Source: Chloroflexota bacterium
Lineage (GTDB): Bacteria; Chloroflexota; UBA6077
Length of the DNA: 9,501 nt
Assembly (NCBI GenBank): GCA_023380955.1
Contig: JAMCTB010000020.1
Coordinates: 1-9,501, forward strand
Direction: 5' to 3'
Below, piece after piece: positions 1 through 6,783 of the stretch (positions are counted from its first letter, which is position 1; each line of letters opens with the position of its first letter). Both the position numbers and the translations under genes were made by a program. The notes beneath the pieces were generated by a model that was given only the letters and a program-made list of their open reading frames with translations, was not told the origin of the DNA and did no database searches.

Positions 1-855
1 GCCGCCAAGATGCTGGCCAACTTCACCAAGGTGGAGGTGGGCAAAGACACTGTGCGGCGGATGACCGAGCGGGCGGGGGCGGGGTATGTGGCTGGGGTAG
101 TGGACGGGGCCGACTGGGAGCAGACCTTCATCGATCTGCACAGGGCGGATGCGGTGAGGATCCTGGATTGGGGACACTCATCGGGATATGTGGCCGCGGC
201 GGCCCGGGCGGTATTTGGGGTTGGCAGTGCCCAGAGCGCCGAGTGGCTCCGGGTGCAGGTGCACGAGCTGAAGCACGGGGACCCTGAGAAGGTGCTGGCA
301 AAGCTGCGGGGGATCGGCGAGGACCTGGCACTCCAAGACGGCGAGGCGGCCGAGGTGATCAGGACCAGCCTGGAGTACCTGAGGAAGCGAGCGGGCCAGA
401 TCCAGTACGCAGAGTTCATAGCGGCGGGGCTGCCCATTGGCAGCGGGATCGTGGAGAGCGCCAACAAGCTGGTGGTGGAGGCGAGGCTGAAAGGGGCGGG
501 GATGCATTGGGAGCGGCGGAACGTGGACCCCATGGTGGCACTGCGGAACGCGGCCTGCGGCGACCGGTGGGAGGAGGCCTGGCCCCAGATCGCGGAATGG
601 TTGCAGGAAGAGCCGAAGCGACGCTCAGCAGCGCGACGAGCCGAGCGCAAGGCCGCCAAGGCCTCGGCCCAAGAGGCGGTCAAGCCGGCGATGCGGCAGC
701 CTCAAGACAGTCCAGAGAGGCCAGGGACAGAGTCGTGTCGAGCCAGGCAGGCCCACCCCAAGACGAAAAACGAGGTCCGGACTGGCCCTCGCCGCCCAGC
801 ACCTAGCCACCCTTGGCGGCGAATGCCCATCGGACGGGCCAGGCAGGCCGCCTGA
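1..855 (+). pseudogene. ISKra4-family transposase, internally deleted 3' portion
   Basis: DDE transposase remnant of the ISKra4 family. The frame is open from the first base, so the ATG at 10 is probably internal and the 5' end lies outside the window. The family is recognised from VDGADW followed by ILDWGHSSGYV (second catalytic Asp at about 103-105), then GSGIVESANKLV (catalytic Glu at 454-456), KGAGMHWERRNVDPMVALRNA, and a basic tail ending in SHPWRRMPIGR, as family members do. The N-terminal DNA-binding end (VEVGKDTVRRMTERAG) joins directly to the segment holding the second Asp. Family proteins normally have well over 100 residues in between, carrying the first catalytic Asp (DG..V...W.E). 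The copy is therefore a deletion derivative that kept its frame, with the junction near 75-90 in a G-rich repeat tract (GCGGGCGGGGGCGGGG). It cannot be catalytically active. The family call is firm; the deletion is inferred from memory of the family layout. Confidence 0.8.
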
Positions 856-915
856 ACAGAATACTACCAATCCCGGAAATGTGCGCCGCACCCCGTGGAG
901 TCTCACCCCTGTTGT

Positions 916-967
916 TGTCCAGCGAGTCTGTCAGGGTTAATTGTCCAGGGAAAATGTCATGGTGTGG
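916..967. repeat. Four TGTC motifs at exact 13-bp spacing, probable ISNCY element terminus
   Basis: TGTC occurs at 916, 929, 942 and 955, each 13 bp after the last, and a degenerate TGTA follows at 968. The units share more than the four bases: TGTCCAG, TGTCAGG, TGTCCAG, TGTCATG. The array lies beyond the 3' end of the minus-strand ISNCY-like transposase, where that element's terminal end should be, and it begins with TG, as integrase-type element ends often do. I infer transposase-binding iterons at the element end, with position 916 as the likely outer boundary. The sequences from 856 to 915 and 968 to 1040 show no gene and no other clear structure. Confidence 0.55.
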
Positions 968-1040
968 TGTAGCGCGGCCGTCGTGCGGTGAGGCGCGCTG
1001 CCTTCGTACCGTTTTGAGTTTATGAGGCATTGGGGGCTCT

Positions 1041-1100
1041 GGATATCAGCGGGCGAGTTCGGGGAGGCCCTTGTCGGGGCCTCCCTCTCGACGGATATCC
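1041..1100. terminator. Strong stem-loop with outer GGATATC pairing
   Basis: GGGAGGCCC (1062-1070) pairs perfectly with GGGCCTCCC (1077-1085) around a 6-base loop. Farther out, GGATATC at 1041-1047 can pair with GATATCC at 1094-1100. It lies just past the stop codon of the minus-strand ISNCY transposase (stop at 1115), so it could act as that gene's transcription terminator or as insulation near the element end. No T-tract follows on either strand, so an intrinsic terminator role is only plausible. Confidence 0.45.
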
Positions 1101-1114
1101 GTCGCCCCATCCGG

Positions 1115-1727
1115 TTATCCCTCGGTGCGTCGCTCTCCAGCGTTGCGCCCTCCGTTTGGCCGGACGGATGGTAGCGTAGCGGCGATCCGGCTTGGCCGCA
1201 AGTGCCCATCACGACGCCCCCCTGCCGGCTGAGGGGTTCCGGCTGCTCCTGGGGAGCTTGAAGTATCTGCCCCAGGCGGGGTTGGCGGGAGGCTTCCTGG
1301 GGAGGAGGCCCTCTCCAGCTGGGCAGCCTCCTTCGGGCGAGAGCGCAGCCCTGCCGCTTCCATGGGAGCCTCCCTCACCCCGAGCCGCCGCCCCTGGTGG
1401 AACACGGCGAGGGTTCCGTCGAGGCGCCGATGGACCTCTACTTCCAGCCGAGCGTAGCTGGCCCGCTCGCCATCGGCCAGGATCTGGAGGCGATGATGGT
1501 CGAAGGCCACGACGTTGTCGGCCCCCACCGTACGGGTGTGCTTGAAGCAGAAGACCCGCTCGGGATCCGTCCCCTCGGGCAGCGGGCGGTAGGCCGAGCC
1601 CCCTTCCGCCGGAGGCACGGCAAACCGGCGGTTGTAGCGAGCCAGGAAGCCCGGCAGGAAGCGGTTGGCCTCCTCCAGGCTGCTCACCCCCCTGAGGCGC
1701 ATCTCGTGCGTTTGACAACCCGGGATG
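1115..1727 (-). pseudogene. ISNCY (IS1202-like) integrase-fold transposase, C-terminal remnant
   Basis: C-terminal part of a transposase of the ISNCY/IS1202 type (rve integrase fold). Recognised by EMRLRGVSSLEEANRFLP, then FLARYNRRFAVPP, ERVFCFKHTRTVGADNVV, and RASYARLEVEVHRRLDGTLA, which follow the catalytic core in this family. The N-terminal helix-turn-helix and all three catalytic acidic residues are missing. Homology stops at the ISL3 left inverted repeat: bases just inside 1727 read on the minus strand as R-V-V-K, matching the family's D-R-x-V-K before E-x-R-L, with a small frameshift near 1708-1713. The tail after about 1430 looks proline/serine-rich and unlike the family. Another minus-strand frame ending at 1209 gives NPAWGRYFKLPRS, so a second frameshift is likely. 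An open minus-strand frame continues upstream to 1819 only because it reads by chance through the ISL3 end. Cut by the ISL3 insertion and nonfunctional. Confidence 0.75.
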
Positions 1728-1747
1728 GGTTCACCCGCAGTTTTCGG
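1728..1747. repeat. ISL3 left inverted repeat
   Basis: GGTTCACCCGCAGTTTTCGG. It matches the reverse complement of 7484-7503 at 19 of 20 bases. It sits directly at the point where ISNCY transposase homology ends, which fixes the left boundary. Confidence 0.92.
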
Positions 1748-1799
1748 GATCGTGGTGTAAGCTCCTGAGTAGATATCAAGCGACACCCAGGAGAGAACC

Positions 1800-2979
1800 A
1801 TCGTCGATCCGATCTTCACCCAACCTCCCCTCGGGATCCTCAGGATACGCTTGGACGGCTACACCGTCGTCCTCGATGCCGAGGGGACTGCAGCCGCTGC
1901 CCAGTGTCCGTCTTGCGGGACGTCCAGCAGCCGAGTCCACGAGCGTTACACCCGCCACCCCATGGACTTGCCATCGCGAGCCGCCGGGCTCGGCTGCTGA
2001 TCACCGTGTGCCGCTTCCCTTGGGTCAACGACTGTTGCCGTCGCCACACCTTCGCCGAGGACCTTGGTGAGGGCCTGCCCAGGTATGCCCGTCGGACCAA
2101 GAACGCCACGGATCTGCTCGTGGAGATCGCCTTGAAGGCCGGTGGAGAGGAGGGAGCGAGGCTGGCTTCCGCTGCCGGTCTGCCGGTCAGCCCGGACACC
2201 CTGCTTCGGCTGATCCGACGTCTCGACCTCCCAGACCCCTTTGCGCCTCGGGTCCTCGGCGTCGATGACCTCGCCCTGCGCCGTGGCTACTCCTACGCCA
2301 CCCTGCTCGTCGATTTGGAGGCCCACCGCCCCGTCGACCTCGCCTAGGATCGGGATGCCGAGACTCTGGCAGGATGGCTGAGGGAACACCCCGGGGTGGA
2401 GGTGATCTCCCGGGACCGGGCGGAAGCCTACGCCGAGGGATCGAGAGCAGGCGCCCCCGACGCCATCCAGGTGGCCGACCGTTTTCACTTACTCCAAAAC
2501 GCGACTGGCGCCCTGGACGGGATGCTTCGGGGACGGCGGGCGGCCGTCGAGGATCCGGAGTCCACCATGGAGGGGTCAGATGCTCCGCCAGTGGATTCAC
2601 CAAGAGGTCAATCAGGGGAGCCTGGGGAAGAAGCCACGCGGAACTCCAAGAGGTCCGGGTGGATGTGCCTGCCGAGCCGGCCATGAGCCCAACCAAACGC
2701 TACCTGGAAGGGCGACGGGAGGCGAGGATAACCCGATGGGAGAAGGTTCGACATCTCCATGGAGTGAGAGCGAGCATCAGCCAAATCGCTCGGGAGGTGG
2801 GCATCACCCGTAAGACGGTGCGCTCCCTTCTGGCAAGCCCCTCTCCTCCACGCAATCGAGTAGCGCGACCTCGTCCAGAAGGATTCTCTTCGCCGACCCT
2901 GGCTCCCTACGCGGGTTATCTCCAGGACCGGTGGCAGCAGGGCTGCACCAACGCCAGCCGCCTATTCATGGAGATCTAA
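1800..2979 (+). pseudogene. ISL3-family transposase, N-terminal and middle part (frameshifted)
   Basis: First two thirds of an ISL3-family DDE transposase. In order: zinc-ribbon start ([23 protein letters not shown], Cys codons at 1905 and 1914), RRHTFAED, a bundle reaching [26 protein letters not shown] (first Asp around 2264-2269), [56 protein letters not shown], and a helix-turn-helix (ISQIAREVGITRKTVRSLL), ending RWQQGCTNASRLFMEI. Lesions: a frameshift near 1975-1990, an in-frame TAG at 2345-2347, another frameshift between about 2540 and 2680, and a TAA at 2977-2979 at the junction with the inserted element. No ATG, GTG or TTG fits the start. The best position is ATC at 1800, preceded by GGAGAG, perhaps a mutated start. 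The gene continues at 6789. It cannot make a functional transposase. Confidence 0.85.
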
Positions 2980-2980
2980 G
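2975..2980. repeat. TCTAAG, left flank of the two-recombinase element
   Basis: TCTAAG here and at 6784-6789 flank the inserted element exactly outside its terminal inverted repeats; one extra A on the left makes a 7-base ATCTAAG match. Keeping one copy restores the ISL3 frame as ATC-TAA-GCC-AAG-GGA. I interpret it as the recombinase crossover core, comparable to the 6-bp core used by Tn554-type elements. Confidence 0.7.
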
Positions 2981-2991
2981 TTAGTTGGAAT
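2981..2991 (+). repeat. Left terminal inverted repeat of the two-recombinase element
   Basis: TTAGTTGGAAT. It pairs at 9 of 11 positions with the right end at 6773-6783. It directly follows the TCTAAG flank and overlaps a possible -35 hexamer. Confidence 0.65.
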
Positions 2992-3067
2992 TCTGCAGTG
3001 TGATAGGCTACGCTCAGGATCCCAAGATCGAGGCACGCTGCGAGCTCGAACCTCGGTCAGAAGGAGG
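2985..3067 (+). promoter_or_regulatory. Possible promoter and leader of the recombinase operon
   Basis: TTGGAA (2985-2990), 18 bases, then TACGCT (3009-3014) make a weak promoter candidate overlapping the left end. If real, recombinase binding to the end would compete with transcription. Downstream, GATCGAGG (3026-3033) can pair with CCTCGGTC (3051-3058; one G-U pair), placing a stem-loop directly before the ribosome site AAGGAGG (3061-3067). The ribosome site is strong; the promoter is only a suggestion. Confidence 0.3.
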
Positions 3068-3072
3068 TGGGT

Positions 3073-4146
3073 GTGGCCGCGATCCTCGATCCCGATGACA
3101 TCCCCTGGGACCGCTATCCGGCTGTGGGTAAGGACCCCCTGGCCAGGCGGTGGCTCGAAACCCAGGTCTTGCTCGGCCTGGCCTCCAACATTATTAACGC
3201 ATACGGCCGCGCCATCCAGGACTTCCTTTCCTTCTGCGAGCACGCAGGTATCCAGGCCTCGGAGGCCACCCGCGAGGCGATCGCCAGGTATGTCGGCGAC
3301 CTGCGAGGACGGCCCAATTCTCGGGGCAGCAATGTTCTTCGCCTCGACTCGGGAGTCGGTCTTTCCAACGCCACCCTACAGCAACGCCTCACTGCCGTTC
3401 GATTGTTCTTCGATCAGGTGATCGAAGACGACCTGCGAGAGACCAACCCTGTCGGCCGCGGCCGGTACACCCCGGGGAAAGCCTTCGCCGGCAAGGGCGA
3501 GCGGGGGCTCCTGCCGCGCTTCAAGAAGCTGCCCTGGGTCCCGACAGACGAGCAGTGGCAGGCGTTCCTCGCAGCGGCCAAGACGGAGCCGATCCGCAAC
3601 CGGTGCATGATCGGGCTGGCCTACGATGCCGCTCTCCGGCGAGAGGAGCTCTGCTGCTTTCGTTCCGACGACCTGGATCCGGCCCACCGCAGCCTGCGGA
3701 TCCGGGCGGAATCCACCAAGGGCAGACGCGAACGCATCGTCCCTTACTCCGCCGCGAGCGGCGAATTGCCGAAATCCTACCTTTCTCATCGGCGCACCCT
3801 CGCCCACACCCGATGACCCCTCTTCCTGTCCGAGTCGCGGCGCAATTTGGCGAGCCCGATCACGCCATGGACCTGGTCCAAGGTGGTCCGCGAGATCGCC
3901 GACCGGGCGGGCTTGCCCCAGTTCTCCACCCACACCCTGCGCCACCTATGCCTGGCGGACCTGGCCCGGGCCGGCTGGGACCTTCACGAGATAGCCACCT
4001 TTGCCGGCCATCGGAGCCTCGAGACAACCCAGCAATACATCCACCTATCAGCGCGGGATCTTGCCGACAAGCTGGCTTGTGGCGTGGCCGAGATCCACGC
4101 CTGGAGGGTGATGCAGCTGGCAGAGACGCTGAGGGAACCAGAGTGA
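3073..4146 (+). pseudogene. Tyrosine recombinase (TnpA/XerC-like), single in-frame TGA
   Basis: Site-specific tyrosine recombinase, about 357 residues, close to the 361 of Tn554 TnpA. I chose GTG 3073, five bases after AAGGAGG; GTG 3067 overlaps that site. An N-terminal core-binding (SAM-like) domain spans about residues 25-125 and the catalytic domain about 155-350. Counting from codon 3067, catalytic residues are Arg191 (ALRREEL), Lys218 (TKGRRER), His289 and Arg292 (HTLRH), His315 (GHRSLETT) and Tyr324 (QQYIH). All are conserved, but TGA at 3814-3816 separates the first two from the rest. Both sides share one frame and homology continues without a gap (HTR-stop-PLFLSES, where G is likely ancestral: GGA to TGA). 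That points to a simple nonsense mutation, not a gene boundary. The stop overlaps the next gene's ATG (TGATG), so the two were translationally coupled. The protein would act with its larger neighbour in integrating and excising the element. Confidence 0.87.
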
Positions 4147-6440
4147 TGTCAGATCCAGCCATCGCCCCGCCGGAATTCCCAGCAGCCACCCGCCAGCTTC
4201 CCGCCGATCTAACCCACGCCGAGCGTGCTGCCCTCCTGGTGGCGGCAGCACCGACCTCGTCTCAAGGGCAGCTGCGGGCCTCTCACCAAGATCTGGGCAG
4301 GGTCCTGGCTCCGATCTACCAGGCCGCCAAGGAACTGACACTGGCTGAGTCGGCGCTGCTTGGCGTGAGGCTAGCCGTGCTGCGGACCATGGCTGCCACG
4401 GGGACAGCCTACCCCACCTGGGATCGGGCAACCTGGTCGGCTGCGGCACGGGCGGCTGGCTGCTACGCGCCCAAGGTCCTGGCGCTGGCACACCGGCTGG
4501 GCCGCCTGGCCAGCACGGATGTCCTGGCCTTCGGAGTCCGGCCGACACGACTCGCTCGCCGGCTCTTCGGCCGTGCCGCCCTCGAGCGAGAGCTGCACCG
4601 GGTACAGGAGTACCTCGAGACCGCCGGCTACGGCCGGAAAGCGCCACAGGACCCCATGCTTTCGGGCGGCCTGGCGCGGCTCCTCCCCCTGGCTGGCCGT
4701 CCCAAGCTAGAGGCCCTTACCGTCAACATGATAGAAGCGGCCCACAACCAGGCCGAGCCCGGAAGCGAGCTCCGCAGTGCCTACTTCCGGCTCGGACGGG
4801 CCCTCCGCGCGATGGGCTTGCTGCCGCGAGAGATCCCCTTCCGCGCCTGGCGAAGGGATCGGCTGGAGGACATCGATCCCGTGTGGGCTGAGTGGTGCGC
4901 CCGGTGGCGGACCACCTCCACCCTAAGCCCCGGCACCAGGCACGGCACCTACTACGCCCTTCTCAAGGCGGGGCGTTGGCTGTTCAAGGCCTATCCTGAG
5001 GTTCGCTGCCCCGACGACTGGACACGCGAGATCGGACTGGCCTACCTCGCCGCGGTCAATACCCTTGTCGTTGGCGAGCTCAATGCCCCGATGGCCCACC
5101 AGGAGGGCCGCCGGGGCACTCCTGTCTCCGCACGCTCCAAGAGCCGGATGCTCTGGGCCCTACGCATCTTCTTCCGTGACTGTCAGGAGTGGGGATGGGC
5201 CGAGCGGCGTTTCGACCCCGGGCGCGTCTTCGCCACCCCGCGGTCGGTGAAAGCCCTGATCTCCCCCAGCCCGCGGGTAATCGCCGACGACCTCTGGGCC
5301 AGACTGCTGCGGGCCGGCCTGAACATCGGAGCTGAGGACCTGCTCCCCGCGCGAGGGTTCGGCGCTGCCTCCCGTGCCACTCCCGTCCACCCCCTCGCCA
5401 TGATGAGGGCTCTAGCCGTGACCTGGCTCTTCGCCGGACTGCGCCGCAACGAGTTGACGCGCCTGCGGGTGGGCTGCATTCGTTGGCAACAGAACGACGG
5501 CGGCCCCGCGGCTGCCACCGCCCCGGAAAATGGCGCAACCTGCCTCCCGGACATCCCCGTTCACAAGACGGGGCAGAGCTTCACCAAGCCGGTGGATCCC
5601 CTGGTAGGGCAGGCCATCGCCGCCTGGGAGCTGGAGCGTCCGGCCCAGCCCCTCCAAATCGATCCCAAGACGGGTGAGCGGGCAGATCTCCTCTTCTGCC
5701 TGCGCGGTCGCCCCCTGCAGGGCCGATATCTGAACCGCTCTCTCATCCCGCTCCTGTGCCGAAAGGCAGGGGTGCCACTGGCAGATGCCCGCGGCCGCAT
5801 CACCAGCCACAGGGCGCGTTCCACCATCGCCACCCAGCTCTACAACGCCAAGGAGCCGATGTCCCTTTTCGAGCTACAGGCGTGGCTGGGCAATTGTTCG
5901 CCGACAACCACGCAGAACTATGTGGCCCTGACGCCGACGAAACTGGCCAAAGCCTATGTCGATGCCGGGTACTTCGCCAGGAACGTGCGGGCTATCGAGG
6001 TGCTGATCGATCAGGACGCGGTCAGGAGCGCCGCGGCGGCAGCGGGTGAGCCCTGGCGCTACTATGACCTGGGCCACGGTCTGTACAGCTACGAGTTCTT
6101 CGACCAGTGTCTCCATCGAATGGCCTGCGCTCGATGCGACTTCTACAGCCCCAAGTGTTCCAGCAGGGAGCAACTCCTGCAGGCTAAGTCCGGCCTCCTT
6201 CACATGTTGCAGGATGTGCCATTGACCGAAGAGGAGCGGGCGGCGGTCGATGAAGACCTCGCGGCGCTGGACCGCTTGGTGGCACGGCTCGCGGACACGC
6301 CGACTCCTTTGGGGCTGGCACCTGGCCAGCTAGCATCGGCTTCCGGTGCGAAAATAGCGCCGGCGTGCCTGTCTGGGGATCCCGGGTCAGATACAACTGT
6401 TGAAAGCCCTTGCGCGGAAGAAGCCGAGCCTGTACGCTGA
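4146..6440 (+). CDS. Large tyrosine recombinase (TnpB-like site-specific integrase)
   Basis: Intact 764-residue tyrosine recombinase, partner of the smaller one upstream. ATG 4146 overlaps that gene's TGA by one base; the frame stays open back to 3555, but that part only shadows the upstream gene. The N-terminal 240 residues are specific to this large type and of unknown role. A core-binding domain lies around 245-360 and the catalytic domain around 375-600. Catalytic residues: Arg433 (AGLRRNEL), Lys474 (VHKTGQSFTKPV), His555 and Arg558 (SHRARS), and nucleophile Tyr592 (TTQNYV). The usual second His/Trp position is Asn583 (AWLGNCSPTTTQNY). The C-terminus carries a Cys cluster (C655, C661, C664, C671 in CLHRMACARCDFYSPKC) and QLLQAKSGLLHMLQDVPLTEEERAAVDED...LADTPTP, typical of large integrases paired with a XerC-like enzyme. 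The Cys cluster may bind zinc. Full-length, with no lesion; function without an intact partner is doubtful. Confidence 0.88.
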   Translation: MSDPAIAPPEFPAATRQLPADLTHAERAALLVAAAPTSSQGQLRASHQDLGRVLAPIYQAAKELTLAESALLGVRLAVLRTMAATGTAYPTWDRATWSAAARAAGCYAPKVLALAHRLGRLASTDVLAFGVRPTRLARRLFGRAALERELHRVQEYLETAGYGRKAPQDPMLSGGLARLLPLAGRPKLEALTVNMIEAAHNQAEPGSELRSAYFRLGRALRAMGLLPREIPFRAWRRDRLEDIDPVWAEWCARWRTTSTLSPGTRHGTYYALLKAGRWLFKAYPEVRCPDDWTREIGLAYLAAVNTLVVGELNAPMAHQEGRRGTPVSARSKSRMLWALRIFFRDCQEWGWAERRFDPGRVFATPRSVKALISPSPRVIADDLWARLLRAGLNIGAEDLLPARGFGAASRATPVHPLAMMRALAVTWLFAGLRRNELTRLRVGCIRWQQNDGGPAAATAPENGATCLPDIPVHKTGQSFTKPVDPLVGQAIAAWELERPAQPLQIDPKTGERADLLFCLRGRPLQGRYLNRSLIPLLCRKAGVPLADARGRITSHRARSTIATQLYNAKEPMSLFELQAWLGNCSPTTTQNYVALTPTKLAKAYVDAGYFARNVRAIEVLIDQDAVRSAAAAAGEPWRYYDLGHGLYSYEFFDQCLHRMACARCDFYSPKCSSREQLLQAKSGLLHMLQDVPLTEEERAAVDEDLAALDRLVARLADTPTPLGLAPGQLASASGAKIAPACLSGDPGSDTTVESPCAEEAEPVR

Positions 6441-6501
6441 GGATCGCTTGGAGAAACGGAAATGGGCTCCGGTGAAGACCCGACCCATGAGGGATAGCCA
6501 G

Positions 6502-6554
6502 GTGGGGTGGCGACGGGTGACCGTTGGGGGAAGTCTCCGGGCTTCCCCGCCCAC
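6502..6554 (+). ncRNA. Candidate structured RNA (three-way junction with GTGA tetraloop)
   Basis: Three stems nest without conflict. P1 is GTGGG (6502-6506) with CCCAC (6550-6554). P2 is CGACGG (6511-6516) with CCGTTG (6521-6526), one G-U pair, closing a GTGA loop of the GNRA type. P3 is GGGGAAG (6527-6533) with CTTCCCC (6542-6548). P2 and P3 abut, so they could stack coaxially. It lies in the operon's 3' region and would be transcribed with the recombinases. I recognise no known RNA family, and GC-rich sequence can form such stems by chance. Confidence 0.3.
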
Positions 6555-6611
6555 TTAATGTGCCTGTGGCACCCAGAGCTATCCCCCGATGCCTGAGAAA
6601 ACTTCGGAGGT

Positions 6612-6630
6612 TCGGGGGCAGAGCCCCCGA
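6612..6630 (+). terminator. GC-rich hairpin, possible end of the recombinase transcript
   Basis: TCGGGGGC (6612-6619) and GCCCCCGA (6623-6630) form a perfect 8-bp stem with an AGA loop, a very stable hairpin about 170 bases past the recombinase stop. There is no U-tract after it, so termination is unproven; it could also protect the 3' end of the transcript. Confidence 0.4.
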
Positions 6631-6762
6631 GACAAGACGGCTCACCCCACAGACTCGACACGCGACGGAGTCAGAAGCGGCACTCTTCTGAGCCGGTCCT
6701 CCTCATCTAGCGTCGTCGCTTAACGAACCCCTATCAGAGCGAACCACCGCACGATGCTTCAC

Positions 6763-6779
6763 ATTCCACCATATTCCAC
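6763..6779. repeat. Two ATTCCAC repeats, 10 bp apart, at the element's right end
   Basis: ATTCCAC at 6763-6769 and again at 6773-6779, so the copies lie on the same DNA face. The outer copy is part of the right terminal repeat, whose left counterpart contains TTGGAAT. They are likely recombinase-binding sites. The left end has only one such motif, making the two ends asymmetric. Confidence 0.5.
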
Positions 6780-6783
6780 ATAA
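6773..6783 (-). repeat. Right terminal inverted repeat of the two-recombinase element
   Basis: ATTCCACATAA; its reverse complement TTATGTGGAAT matches the left end TTAGTTGGAAT at 9 of 11 positions. It abuts the TCTAAG flank at 6784. Confidence 0.65.

Larger units (their letters stand above)
6441..6772. other. Noncoding segment between large recombinase and right end
   Basis: About 330 bases without a credible gene. In Tn554-type elements a small third gene (tnpC, or a DUF6262-type gene) often follows the large recombinase; none is seen. A short open frame near 6396-6557 reads LLKALARKKPSLYAEDRLEK and onward, but lacks a start and resembles nothing I know. The segment holds several stem-loops (6502-6554, GTGCC-TGT-GGCAC at 6560-6572, and 6612-6630). 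Confidence 0.6.
2981..6783 (+). mobile_element. Tn554-like two-tyrosine-recombinase element inserted in ISL3 transposase
   Basis: A 3.8-kb unit with two tyrosine recombinase genes in one direction, overlapping at TGATG. Ends: TTAGTTGGAAT at 2981-2991 and ATTCCACATAA at 6773-6783, which match as inverted repeats at 9 of 11 positions starting from the outermost base. TCTAAG lies immediately outside on both sides. The strongest support is the interrupted gene: ISL3 coding sequence stops at ...RLFMEI on the left and resumes with AKGYEGS on the right, adjacent motifs in the ISL3 family, in the same frame once the insert and one core are removed. Gene order and sizes (about 359 and 764 aa) recall Tn554 TnpA and TnpB. 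No tnpC-like small gene and no cargo gene are visible, so it looks like a minimal element. The family assignment is by gene architecture and motifs, not by search. Confidence 0.85.

Noticed and set aside
1115..1819. Whole minus-strand 234-residue frame as one gene
   Set aside because: Its N-terminal part is the ISL3 inverted repeat and 5' region read backwards; only 1115-1727 is ISNCY sequence.
3814..3816. TGA as a recoded sense codon
   Set aside because: No other gene in the window shows internal TGA with conservation, and TGA is the normal stop of this same gene at 4144-4146; mutation is simpler.
3555..4145. In-frame upstream extension of the large recombinase, making a 961-residue protein
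   Set aside because: This part overlaps the small recombinase in another frame, is proline/arginine-rich without domain similarity, and the TGATG overlap gives a natural start at 4146.
4048..4647. Long minus-strand open frames opposite the recombinases (for example 4048-4647, 5080-5538, 5412-5810)
   Set aside because: They are composition shadows of GC-rich coding sequence on the plus strand, with no recognisable motifs.
6396..6557. Short open frame after the large recombinase as a tnpC-like gene
   Set aside because: No start codon, no ribosome site, no resemblance to TnpC or DUF6262 proteins, and it overlaps strong stems.
6500..6660. Group II intron 3' end
   Set aside because: The stems and GNRA-type loop recalled an intron, but there is no domain V sequence and no reverse transcriptase.
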